Of a stretch of 64,000 nucleotides of DNA, positions 37,734 to 45,817 are shown piece after piece. The position numbers and the translations under genes were made by a program. How positions within the stretch are numbered: the first letter of the stretch is position 1; every line of letters begins with the position of its first letter. Source of the stretch: Dolomitihabitans soli (lineage in GTDB: Bacteria > Actinomycetota > Actinomycetes > Streptosporangiales > Streptosporangiaceae); NCBI RefSeq assembly GCF_022213955.1, contig NZ_JAKNTW010000007.1, positions 310,001-374,000 on the forward strand, read 5' to 3'. The notes beneath the pieces are model-generated. The model worked only from the letters and a program-made list of their open reading frames with translations, was not told the origin of the DNA and did no database searches.

Positions 37734-39488
37734 ATGCGGATCGAGGACTACGCCCTCATCGGAGACATGCAGTCGGCCGCCCTCGTCGGCCGCGACGGCT
37801 CCATCGACTGGCTCTGCCTGCCCAGGTTCGACTCCCCCGCCTGCTTCGCCGCGCTGCTCGGCGGCGAGCGCAACGGCCACTGGTGGCTCGGCCCGACCGG
37901 CCGCCCGCTGGCCACCCGGCGGCGCTACCGGGGCGAGACGCTGATCCTGGAGAGCGAGTGGGACACCGGGACGGGCACCGTACGGGTGACCGACTTCATG
38001 CCGCCCAGGCACGCCAACCCCGACGTGGTGCGCGTGGTCGAGGGCATCTCGGGCACAGTGGAGATGTCCACCCAGATCCGGATCAGGTTTGACTACGGCC
38101 GGATCGTGCCGTGGGTGCGCAGGAGCGACGGCCACCTGCAGGCCGTCGGTGGCCCCGACTCGGTCTGGCTGCACTCCCCGGTGCCCCTCAAGGGCGGCGA
38201 CTACGCCCACAGCGCCACCTTCGACGTCGCGGCGGGCGAACGGCTGTCCTTCGTCTACACCTGGCACCCCTCCCACGAACCGATGCCGGTCGAGATCGAC
38301 CCGGACGTCCAGCTGGACGAGACCGAGGCCATGTGGACCGAATGGGTCTCCCGCTGCACCTACCGGGGCCCCTGGCGGGAGGCCGTGGTCCGCTCCCTGA
38401 TCACCCTCAAGGCGCTGACCTACTCCCCCACCGGCGGCATCGTGGCCGCCCCCACCACCTCCCTCCCCGAGGACATCGGCGGTTCGCGGAACTGGGACTA
38501 CCGCTTCTGCTGGCTCCGTGACGCCACCATGACCCTCGACGCGCTGATCGGCTCCGGCTACCTCGACGAGGCCCGCGACTGGCGCGGCTGGCTGCTCCGC
38601 GCCATCGCCGGCCGGGCGCAGGACCTCCAGATCATGTACGGCGTGGCGGGCGAGCGGCGGCTGCCCGAGCTGGAGATCCCCTGGCTGCCCGGCTACGAGG
38701 AGTCACGGCCCGTCCGGATCGGCAACGGCGCGGTCGGCCAGCTCCAGCTCGACGTCTACGGCGAGGTGCTGAACTCGCTGTACGTGTCGCGGATCTCCGG
38801 GCTGGCCGGGGACGACCGCGCCTGGGCCATCCAGCGGGAGCTGATGAACTACGTGGAGCACCACTGGGACGAGCCCGACGAGGGGCTGTGGGAGGTCCGC
38901 GGGCCGCGCCGCCACTTCGTGCACTCCAAGGTGATGTGCTGGGTCGCGGCCGACCGTGCCGTCCAGGAGGTGGAGCGGTTCGGCCGGAGCGGCCCGGTGG
39001 ATCGCTGGAAGGCGCTGCGCGCCCGGATCCACGCCGAGATCTGCGACAAGGGCTTCGACTCCGTGCGAGGCACCTTCACCCAGTCGTACGGCTCGCGGGA
39101 GCTCGACGCGGCACTGCTGATGATCCCGCTGGTCGGCTTCCTGCCACCCGGCGACCCGAGGGTGCACGGCACGATCGCCGCGATCGAACGGGAGCTGACG
39201 GTCGACGGCTTCGTGCTCCGTTACCCGACCGCCGAGGACAATTCGGTCGACGGCCTGGCCGGGGGCGAGGGCGCGTTCCTGGCGTGCAGCTTCTGGCTGG
39301 CCGAGGCGCTGGCGGTCACCGGCAGACGCGACGACGCCCGGCGGCTGTTCGAGCGCCTGCTGGAGTTGCGCAACGACGTCGGGCTGCTCTCGGAGGAGTA
39401 CGACCCGCGCTTCGGCAGGCTGGTCGGGAACTTCCCGCAGGCCTTCAGCCACGTCCCGCTGGTGCACACGGCCCGCGCCCTGTCGTGA
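37734..39488 (+). CDS. glycoside hydrolase family 15 protein (glucoamylase/trehalase-like)
   Basis: A 584-aa cytoplasmic enzyme with no signal peptide. The N-terminal MRIEDYALIGDMQSAALVGR, then DGSIDWLCLPRFDSP, is typical of bacterial GH15 proteins, followed by a beta-sandwich domain and an (alpha/alpha)6 barrel. Barrel motifs are RNWDYRFCWLRDA, DEPDEGLWEVRG and GLLSEEYDP, the last two carrying candidate catalytic glutamates. Actinobacterial members hydrolyse trehalose or alpha-glucans; which one cannot be decided here. It starts 9 bp after yczE, so the two could be co-transcribed. Confidence 0.92.
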   Translation: MRIEDYALIGDMQSAALVGRDGSIDWLCLPRFDSPACFAALLGGERNGHWWLGPTGRPLATRRRYRGETLILESEWDTGTGTVRVTDFMPPRHANPDVVRVVEGISGTVEMSTQIRIRFDYGRIVPWVRRSDGHLQAVGGPDSVWLHSPVPLKGGDYAHSATFDVAAGERLSFVYTWHPSHEPMPVEIDPDVQLDETEAMWTEWVSRCTYRGPWREAVVRSLITLKALTYSPTGGIVAAPTTSLPEDIGGSRNWDYRFCWLRDATMTLDALIGSGYLDEARDWRGWLLRAIAGRAQDLQIMYGVAGERRLPELEIPWLPGYEESRPVRIGNGAVGQLQLDVYGEVLNSLYVSRISGLAGDDRAWAIQRELMNYVEHHWDEPDEGLWEVRGPRRHFVHSKVMCWVAADRAVQEVERFGRSGPVDRWKALRARIHAEICDKGFDSVRGTFTQSYGSRELDAALLMIPLVGFLPPGDPRVHGTIAAIERELTVDGFVLRYPTAEDNSVDGLAGGEGAFLACSFWLAEALAVTGRRDDARRLFERLLELRNDVGLLSEEYDPRFGRLVGNFPQAFSHVPLVHTARALS

Positions 39489-39521
39489 CCGGCCGCCGGA
39501 CGCGGCGGTGTCGGCGGCGGA

Positions 39522-39632
39522 GCGGGTCGGCGTGAGGAGCGGCACGGTCAGCGGCCGAGCGGATCAGCGCGGAGAGCGGCACGGTCAGCGGCCGAGCGGG
39601 TCGGCGCGGGGAGCGGCACGGTCAGCGGGTGG
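39522..39632. repeat. three tandem 37-bp repeats
   Basis: Exactly periodic units begin at 39522, 39559 and 39596, each with GAGCGGCACGGTCAGCGG and a GCGGGTCGGCGC-type segment, and only a few differences between units. They fill the spacer between the convergent GH15 gene and the next gene. Each unit may fold, so they may serve as a terminator or an insulating element. Confidence 0.85.
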
Positions 39633-39666
39633 CCGGCGAGGCGGACGGGTCCTGAGGGGCGGCCGG

Positions 39667-40596
39667 TCAGCGGGGCGGGCGGGTCGCGATCGCCGCGAGC
39701 ACGCGGGCGAACTCCGGCGGCGGCGCGACGACCAGGCGGGTCTGGCCGTTCCGCGCGATCACGTCGGCCCTGATCAGGGTCAGCCGTCCCGCCCGCCACC
39801 AGTAGACCTGCGAGCTGAGGCCCTCGGCGTGCTCCTCGGCCTCCCGCTGCGCGTACAGCCGCAGCCGTTCGATGGCCCGCACCACGCCGATGCCCTGGAC
39901 CGGGTGGACCACGAGGGTACCGGAGCTGGGCAGGGCGACCAGCGCGCCGTCGTCGGGCACCGGCACGTAGTCGTCGAGGTTGCGCAGGTGGGCGGCGGCC
40001 CCGGCGGTGGGACCGCTGAGCCGCCAGACGTCCACGCCGCCCAGGTCGACGCGTGCCACCGTGAGGCGCTCGTCGTCACGGGCGTTGAGCAGCGCGAGGT
40101 CGAGGGCCTGGCCGGCGGGGATCGGCCAGCAGCCCGCCTCCTCCGGCCGGACGGGCCGGACGGCTCCGCCGTACCCGAGGGTGAGGATCTCGATCAGGTC
40201 GGTGGTGAGGTGGCGGCCGACGACCTTCGCGCCCTCCAGCTCGTCGGCGAGATGGACGCGGGTGCGCAGCAGGGGGCGGATCTGGGTCAGGTCGCAGGCG
40301 TCCAGCGGCTCGTCGGCGACCGCGAGGGCGTGCGACAGGTGCTCGGAGACGAGCATCGGCCAGTCCTCCCGGGCCCGGCGGACGGCCTCGCGGCGCAGCC
40401 CGGTCAGGCGGATGGTGACGTCCTTGCGACCGGGGAGCGACCCGGTGAGGGAGAGCACCGCGCCGTCGGGGGCGAAGGAGCACTCGAATCCCATGGAGTC
40501 GCCCACCAGGGCGAGCAGGGAGTCCAGGTCCACTTCTTCGACCGGACGCCTCGGCGTCTCGGCCGGCCGGTCACGATGCCGCCGGAAGAACCTCAC
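39667..40596 (-). CDS. uncharacterised 309-aa protein, possibly DUF1444-like
   Basis: A soluble 309-aa protein beginning MRFFRRHRDRPAETPRRPVE. The layout (LTQIRPLLRTRVHLADELEG, then GRHLTTDLIEILTLGYGG, GCWPIPAGQALDLALLNARD and DDGALVALPSSGTLVVHPVQ) loosely recalls the DUF1444/YtpQ group, in which similar stretches occur, but I cannot confirm that. It has no signal peptide, membrane helix or catalytic motif. It lies 37 bp downstream of the LD-carboxypeptidase gene on the same strand, so an operon is possible. Its 3' end abuts the 37-bp repeats. Confidence 0.65.
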   Translation of the reverse strand: MRFFRRHRDRPAETPRRPVEEVDLDSLLALVGDSMGFECSFAPDGAVLSLTGSLPGRKDVTIRLTGLRREAVRRAREDWPMLVSEHLSHALAVADEPLDACDLTQIRPLLRTRVHLADELEGAKVVGRHLTTDLIEILTLGYGGAVRPVRPEEAGCWPIPAGQALDLALLNARDDERLTVARVDLGGVDVWRLSGPTAGAAAHLRNLDDYVPVPDDGALVALPSSGTLVVHPVQGIGVVRAIERLRLYAQREAEEHAEGLSSQVYWWRAGRLTLIRADVIARNGQTRLVVAPPPEFARVLAAIATRPPR

Positions 40597-40633
40597 GCGT
40601 CCGTCCTTTCTGCCGTTTCCTCCAGACCTCGAC

Positions 40634-41551
40634 CTACACTGCCTCCTCCGAGCGGTGGAACAGACCGGTCAGGGAGCACGATTGGGTATCAATAACACCA
40701 AGTCCCCCCAGCCACACCGTCAACTGTGGTGACCCGTGACCTACCGGAAGACCGGCCAGCACGGGCACGCCGAGCGGAATCAGCCGGTCGGCGAGCACCG
40801 GCGCGACGTCGCCGCACCCGACCCAGGAGCCGAGCGCGATGCCCGCGACTCCGTCGAAGGCGCCCGTCTCCAGGAGCTGGGTCAGCATCCGGTCGACGCG
40901 GTAGGGCGCCTCGTGGATGTCCTCCAGCAGCACGATCCGGCCCTCGAAGCGCGGCGCGAAGGCCGTGCCGCACAGCGCCGCGAGCAGGCTGAGGTTACCT
41001 CCGGTCAGCGGCGCCTCGACCCGGCCGGGGACCAGCACCTGATCGCCGGCGATCGGCTTCTGCTCCCCGAACAACGCCGCGGTCATGTGCTCGAAGCTCA
41101 GCGGCTCCGGGCCGTCCTCGCCGCCGACGAGGTCGTTGGCGGCCATCGGCCCGAAGCACCCGGCCACGCCGAGCCGTACGGCCAGCGCCTGGTGCAGCGC
41201 GGTGACGTCGCTGGAGCCCAGCAGCGTCTTCGGCGCCGCCTCCGCCATCGACTCCCAGTCGAGCAGGCCGAGCAGCCTGCTCGCGCCGTACCCGCCGCGG
41301 GCGCAGATCACCGCGGCCACCGAGGGGTCGCACCACGCCTCCTGCAGGTCCGCCGCGCGGCCGGCGTCGGCGCCCGCCAGGTAGCGTTCGCGCTCCAGCG
41401 CGTGTTTGCCGACGACCACCCGCAGACCCAGGTCCGTCAGCACGCGCACGCCCCTGGCCAGCGACTCGGGGTCCAGCGGGCCCGAGGGCGCGACCACGGC
41501 CACCGTGTCGCCCTGGAGCAGCGGCGGCGGCATACGCAGGGGCTCAGCCAT
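40634..41551 (-). CDS. LD-carboxypeptidase (peptidase family S66)
   Basis: A 305-aa LdcA-type enzyme that removes the terminal D-alanine from tetrapeptide stems during peptidoglycan recycling. The N-terminal VAVVAPSGPLDPESLARGV and ICARGGYGASRLLGLLDW are family signatures. The nucleophile is Ser114 in LLGSSDVTALH, and the Glu and His of the triad fit LLEDIHEAPYRVDRM and VGHGSPQ. The variant GSSD replaces the common G-Y/F-S-D, which is tolerated in the family. A microcin-C immunity-type role (MccF) is the alternative within S66, but no such cluster is nearby. Confidence 0.9.
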   Translation of the reverse strand: MAEPLRMPPPLLQGDTVAVVAPSGPLDPESLARGVRVLTDLGLRVVVGKHALERERYLAGADAGRAADLQEAWCDPSVAAVICARGGYGASRLLGLLDWESMAEAAPKTLLGSSDVTALHQALAVRLGVAGCFGPMAANDLVGGEDGPEPLSFEHMTAALFGEQKPIAGDQVLVPGRVEAPLTGGNLSLLAALCGTAFAPRFEGRIVLLEDIHEAPYRVDRMLTQLLETGAFDGVAGIALGSWVGCGDVAPVLADRLIPLGVPVLAGLPVGHGSPQLTVWLGGLGVIDTQSCSLTGLFHRSEEAV

Positions 41552-41692
41552 TCACAGCCTCCCGGATCGGCCGGTACCAGAAGAGCTACCCACTCTCATT
41601 GCGACGTTTGCCAAGGTGGCCCCATATGTCCGGACCAAGATGGGCGTAGCCGGTTCGTTCATCCGCCAAACGGTGCCACACTGTCCACACAT

Positions 41693-42580
41693 ATGCGACC
41701 TCCGACCCACATCCTCGTGGTCAACGGCATCAAGGTCCGTCGGCCGGTGTTCGTGCTCGCCGCTCCGCACTCCGGCGCGGATCTGCTGGCCCGCGCCCTC
41801 AAGCGCTCCCCGGGCTTCCACGTCACCATGGGCAGGACCGCCGTGACCCACGTGGTCTACGCCTTCGCGCGCAGGCCCTCGATCGTCACCAGGAACGGCG
41901 GCGGCGGAGCGGCCAGGGTGCTGCGCGACGCCCTCGCGGAGTCCTGGCAGATCAGCCCCGGCGCGTGCGGCGAGTGCCCGGCGATCTGCCGGGAGGCCGG
42001 CGGCCTCACCGGGCCCGGCCCGTGCACCTCGGCGGGCTCGGTCGCCAGGTTCGGCGACGCCAGCCCCGACCTGCTCTACAGCGCCCCCGTGCTACTTCGC
42101 GCCTTTCCCGACGCGCGGTTCGTGCAGCTCATCCGCGACGGGCGCGACGTGGCCGCCGACATGATGGCCGACCCCGCCTGCCTGGCCTGGTTCAAGCCGA
42201 TCATGCTCAGCGAGGAGACCGAGTTCCCCAACCCGTTCCTCGGCGTCAACCGCGACGAGCACCGCGACCGCTGGAAGGGGATGCCCACGGCGGGCAAGTG
42301 CGCCCTGCGCTGGCGCAGCGCCGTCCGGCTCAGCGCCGTGCTCCGCCAGGACCTCCCCCGCGAGCAGCTCCTCACCCTCCGCTACGAGGACCTCGTCTCC
42401 GCGCCCGGCAAGGCGGTCGCGTCGCTGTCCGACTTCCTGGAGACCCCCGTGTCCAAGACGGCCTTCTACGGCAGGGCCGTCCCCAAGGTCGGCTCCTGGC
42501 GCTCCCGGCTGCGCCCGAGCGACGCCGGCCTGTTCGAGCGGGTGGCCCGCGAGGAGCTCGAACGCCTCAGCTATGGCTGA
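41693..42580 (+). CDS. sulfotransferase-family protein with a Cys-rich insert
   Basis: The 295-aa protein has the PAPS-binding loop VFVLAAPHSGADLLARAL (5'-phosphosulfate binding) and RFVQLIRDGRDVAADM (3'-phosphate binding), plus LTLRYEDLVSAPGKAVASLS, as in bacterial sulfotransferases that sulfate lipids, carbohydrates or small molecules. Unusually, residues 92-111 hold four cysteines (C-x2-C-x3-C-x11-C) close to the active site, suggesting a metal site or disulfides. No strong Shine-Dalgarno precedes the ATG. It is convergent with the ABC exporter and overlaps its end by 14 bases. Substrate unknown. Confidence 0.8.
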   Translation: MRPPTHILVVNGIKVRRPVFVLAAPHSGADLLARALKRSPGFHVTMGRTAVTHVVYAFARRPSIVTRNGGGGAARVLRDALAESWQISPGACGECPAICREAGGLTGPGPCTSAGSVARFGDASPDLLYSAPVLLRAFPDARFVQLIRDGRDVAADMMADPACLAWFKPIMLSEETEFPNPFLGVNRDEHRDRWKGMPTAGKCALRWRSAVRLSAVLRQDLPREQLLTLRYEDLVSAPGKAVASLSDFLETPVSKTAFYGRAVPKVGSWRSRLRPSDAGLFERVAREELERLSYG

Positions 42581-44435
42581 ACTGGGTCCGGTAGAGCTCG
42601 GCGTAGACGCGCCCGTGCGCGAGCAGCTCCTCGTGCCGCCCGCGCTCGACGATCCGCCCGTCCTGGACGACGAGGATCTGGTCGGCCTCCCGGATCGTGG
42701 CCAGGCGGTGCGCGATGACCAGGGACGTACGGCCCGCGAGCGCCGACTTCAGCGCCTGCTGCACGGCCGCCTCCGACTCGGAGTCCAGATGCGCGGTGGC
42801 CTCGTCGAGCACGACCACGCTGGGCGCCTTCAACAGCAGCCGGGCCAGTGCCAGGCGCTGCTTCTCCCCGCCCGACATCCGGTAGCCGCGGTCGCCGACG
42901 ATCGTCTCCAGGCCGTCGGGCAACCCTTCGACCAGCTCGCCGATCTGGGCGGCGCGCAGCGCCTCCCACAGCTCCTCGTCGCTCGCCTCCGGACGCGCGT
43001 AACGCAGGTTGGCGGCGATCGTGTCATGGAACAGGTGGGCATCCTGCATGACGACGCCGATGGTGTCGCGCAGCGAGGCGAACGTCGCCTCCCTGACGTC
43101 GAGCCCGTTGACCCGGACCGCGCCCCCGGTGACGTCGTAGAGCCGGGACACCAGCGAGGTGATCGTGGTCTTGCCCGCGCCCGAGTGGCCGACCAGCGCG
43201 ACCAGTTCGTCCGGCCCCGCGGTGAAGCTCACCCCGTCGAGCACCCGCGCGGAGGGACCGGTGTCCGGCCGCGCGACCGACTCCAGTGAGGCCAGCGACA
43301 CCTCCGAACCCGACGGGTAGTTGAACACCACGTCGTCGAACTCGATCACCGCGGGCCCGCCGGGCACCGGCCTGGCGTCGGCCCGCTCGGCGACCATCGG
43401 CTTGAGATCGAGCACCTCGAAGACCCGGTCGAAGCTCACCAGCGCCGTCATCACGTCGACGTGCACGTTCGACAGGCTGGTCAGCGGGCCGTACAGGCGC
43501 ATCAGCAGCGCCGCCAGGGCGACCAGGGTGCCGATCTCGAAGGCGCCGCCGACGGCGAGCACGCCGCCCGCGCCGTACACCAGGGCCGTCGCGAGGGCGG
43601 CGACCAGGCCGAGCGCGACCCTGAACACGGTGCCGTACATCGCCACGGTCACGCCCACGTCGCGGACCCGGCCGGCCCGCCCGGCGAAGTGGACGGCCTC
43701 CTCGTCGGGCCTGCCGTACAGCTTGGCGACCATCGCGCCCGCGACGTTGAACCGCTCGGTCATCACCGAGCTCATCTCCGCGTCGAGCTCCATCTGCTCA
43801 CGTGTCAGCTTCGACATCCGCCGCCCCACCCAGCGGGCGGGCAGCAGGAAGATCGGCAGCAGGACCAGCGCGACGAGGGTGATCTGCCAGGAGAGCACCA
43901 GCATGGCGCCCAGCACGAGCACCAGACTGATCACGTTGGACAGGACGGAGGACAGGGTGGTGGTCAGCGCGCGCTGGGCGCCGATCACGTCGGTGTTGAG
44001 CCGGGAGACCAGCGCGCCGGTCTGGGCCCGCATGAAGAAGGCGACCGGCATCCGCTGGACGTGGTCGAAGACCTCGGTGCGCAGGTTGTAGATCAGGCCC
44101 TCGCCGATGCGGGCGGAGAACCACCGCTGGGCGAACACGAGCACCGCGTCGAGCACGGCGAGACCGGCGATGGCGGCGGCCAGCCCGACGACGACCCCGG
44201 CCTGCTTGCTCTCGATGCCGTCGTCGATGATCGCCTTCATCAGCAGCGGGTTGGCGACGACCACCACGGCGCCGAGCACCACCAGCGCCAGGAAGGCGGC
44301 GATCTGGCGTGCGTAGGGGCGGCCGTAGCGAGCGATCCGCTTCACGGTGCCCGGCGAGAGCCGCTCCTTGGTCACCGACTCGTCACGGCGCAGCGAACGC
44401 ATCTGGGGTCCGTAACCCCCGCCCATCATCGTCAT
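42567..44435 (-). CDS. ABC transporter, fused permease and ATPase (exporter)
   Basis: A 622-aa half-transporter of the MsbA/LmrA type: six transmembrane helices (about 35-330) and a nucleotide-binding domain (about 365-610) with Walker A GHSGAGKTT, the Q-loop VMQDAHLF, signature MSGGEKQRLALAR, Walker B VVVLDEATAHLD and switch His in VIAHRLATI. Exporters of this kind move lipids, drugs or peptides out of the cell as homodimers or heterodimers. No second half is adjacent, so it is probably a homodimer. The cargo is unknown. A hairpin just upstream separates it from the enoyl-CoA hydratase gene. Confidence 0.93.
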   Translation of the reverse strand: MTMMGGGYGPQMRSLRRDESVTKERLSPGTVKRIARYGRPYARQIAAFLALVVLGAVVVVANPLLMKAIIDDGIESKQAGVVVGLAAAIAGLAVLDAVLVFAQRWFSARIGEGLIYNLRTEVFDHVQRMPVAFFMRAQTGALVSRLNTDVIGAQRALTTTLSSVLSNVISLVLVLGAMLVLSWQITLVALVLLPIFLLPARWVGRRMSKLTREQMELDAEMSSVMTERFNVAGAMVAKLYGRPDEEAVHFAGRAGRVRDVGVTVAMYGTVFRVALGLVAALATALVYGAGGVLAVGGAFEIGTLVALAALLMRLYGPLTSLSNVHVDVMTALVSFDRVFEVLDLKPMVAERADARPVPGGPAVIEFDDVVFNYPSGSEVSLASLESVARPDTGPSARVLDGVSFTAGPDELVALVGHSGAGKTTITSLVSRLYDVTGGAVRVNGLDVREATFASLRDTIGVVMQDAHLFHDTIAANLRYARPEASDEELWEALRAAQIGELVEGLPDGLETIVGDRGYRMSGGEKQRLALARLLLKAPSVVVLDEATAHLDSESEAAVQQALKSALAGRTSLVIAHRLATIREADQILVVQDGRIVERGRHEELLAHGRVYAELYRTQFSHS

Positions 44436-44478
44436 TCGCGCACGCCCTTCCCGGCCCTGTCACCCCCGGGTCGGACAC

Positions 44479-44517
44479 CTCTCCCGGTCGAGTCACTCAT
44501 GCGCAGCACCGGGAGAG
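44479..44517 (-). terminator. terminator after enoyl-CoA hydratase
   Basis: CTCTCCCGGT and ACCGGGAGAG, a perfect 10-bp inverted repeat with a 19-base loop, lie 18 bases past the enoyl-CoA hydratase stop and upstream of the ABC exporter start. Confidence 0.6.
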
Positions 44518-44534
44518 AGCGCTCGATTCCCCGA

Positions 44535-45353
44535 TCAGCTCCGGGCGAACATCGTCTTGAGCCGTACGGCCTGCTCACGGCGCTCGGCGGCGCACTGCTC
44601 CTCCAGCGAGCGCCCCCGAGCGCCCTGGAGCAGCCGCTTGGTCGCCGTGGCGGCCCCCCGATCCGTGGCGAGCACGGCGGCCGCGAGATCCCGTACGGCT
44701 TGCTTGAGCTCCTCCCCCGGAACCATCAACTCGCCCAGGCCGAGGGCGAGCGCCTCCCGCGCGTCCACCGTCCGTGCCGTCAGGCACATCTCGATGGCCC
44801 TGGGCAGGCCGACGATGTCGACGAGTGGCTTGGTGCCGGTCAGATCGGGCACCAGGCCCAGCGCGGGCTCCTTCATGCACAGCTTCGCGTCCTCCGCGAG
44901 GATCCGCAGGTCACACGCCAGAGCCAGCTGGAAGCCGGCACCGATCGCGTGGCCCTGGACCGCCGCGATGGAGACGATCTCCGGGCGGCGCAACCACAGG
45001 AAACCCTGTTGCGCCTCCGCGATTCCCCGTTCGAGAGTCTCGTCGTCGCGCGCCGCGTTCGCGGCGAAGAACGTCTGCCCCGGAACCCCTTCCGGGGTGA
45101 ATATCCGCAGGTCGATGCCTGCCGAGAAGGACGGCCCCTCACCTTCCACCACGACGACCCGCACCTGCTCGGGCAGGCTCTCACCGATTCTGGCCAGCGC
45201 CGACCAAGTCGCGAACGTCTGCGCGTTCCGCTTGTCCGGCCGGTCCAGGGTGATCGTCGCGATTTCGCCGTCCACCTCGAAGCGCAGTCCGATCTCGGCG
45301 AGCTCGCTCGCCTCGATCGCTCCCGCTCTCCCCCCAACAGCCACTTCCGCCAT
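44535..45353 (-). CDS. enoyl-CoA hydratase/isomerase family protein
   Basis: A 272-aa crotonase-fold protein. The oxyanion-hole motifs are FSAGIDLRIF and QGHAIGAGFQLALACDLRIL, and LGLVPDLTGTKPLVDIVGLP carries the region where the catalytic glutamate sits in true hydratases; here Glu is replaced in the standard position, so the activity (hydratase, isomerase, other) is open. ATG 45353 with GGAG six bases before it is chosen over the longer frame. It probably works in fatty acid oxidation. Same strand as the HTH and ABC-F genes but separated by spacers of more than 100 bp. Confidence 0.88.
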   Translation of the reverse strand: MAEVAVGGRAGAIEASELAEIGLRFEVDGEIATITLDRPDKRNAQTFATWSALARIGESLPEQVRVVVVEGEGPSFSAGIDLRIFTPEGVPGQTFFAANAARDDETLERGIAEAQQGFLWLRRPEIVSIAAVQGHAIGAGFQLALACDLRILAEDAKLCMKEPALGLVPDLTGTKPLVDIVGLPRAIEMCLTARTVDAREALALGLGELMVPGEELKQAVRDLAAAVLATDRGAATATKRLLQGARGRSLEEQCAAERREQAVRLKTMFARS

Positions 45354-45487
45354 CGCTCTCTCCGCCTGTCTGGATCCGTCGCGCCCGAGCCTATCGATTC
45401 CCATAGAATATGGTTCTACTGGCTCGGGCGCGGCGGCTGCGACTGACGGGGACGAGCGGCTGCGGTCGCGCGTTCCGAGGCGGCCGT

Positions 45488-45703
45488 TTAGCGCTTGGAC
45501 TTGCCTCGGGTCGCCCCGCCGCGCCCCCGCAGAGTCACACCGGACTCGCTGAGGATGCGGTGGATGAACCCGTATGACCTGCCGGTGGAAGCCGCCAGAG
45601 CGCGGATGCTTTCACCCGCGGCATAGCGCTTCTTGAGATCGGCGGCCAGTTTTTCGCGATCGGCCCCGGTCACCCGGGTGCCCTTCTTCAGAGTCTCGGC
45701 CAC
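45488..45703 (-). CDS. small conserved helix-turn-helix protein
   Basis: A 71-aa basic protein, AETLKKGTRVTGADREKLAA, with the helix-turn-helix stretch ESIRALAASTGRSYGFIHRI, then LSESGVTLRGRGGATRGKSK. Nearly identical small proteins occur widely in actinomycetes next to ABC-F genes and are described as helix-turn-helix proteins of unknown regulon. The strongly basic C-terminal tail suggests nonspecific DNA contact as well. GTG 45703 has AGGAGG five bases upstream, an excellent site, so expression is likely high. Conserved linkage with the ABC-F gene suggests related regulation. Confidence 0.85.
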   Translation of the reverse strand: MAETLKKGTRVTGADREKLAADLKKRYAAGESIRALAASTGRSYGFIHRILSESGVTLRGRGGATRGKSKR

Positions 45704-45817
45704 GAGTACCTCCTGTAGTGCCAGACTTCCGCAGCGTTACTCACGCCATGATCAGTCATTTCAGCCGGATCGGCTACCTACTCCACGGGAAAAGATCCGT
45801 ACCCGCTCAAATTAAGA

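Noticed and set aside
35639-38092. 817-codon plus-strand frame running across MocR, YczE and GH15
   Set aside because: It spans two divergent promoters and overlaps genes with clear families; its translation is Arg/Pro/His-rich with no motif.
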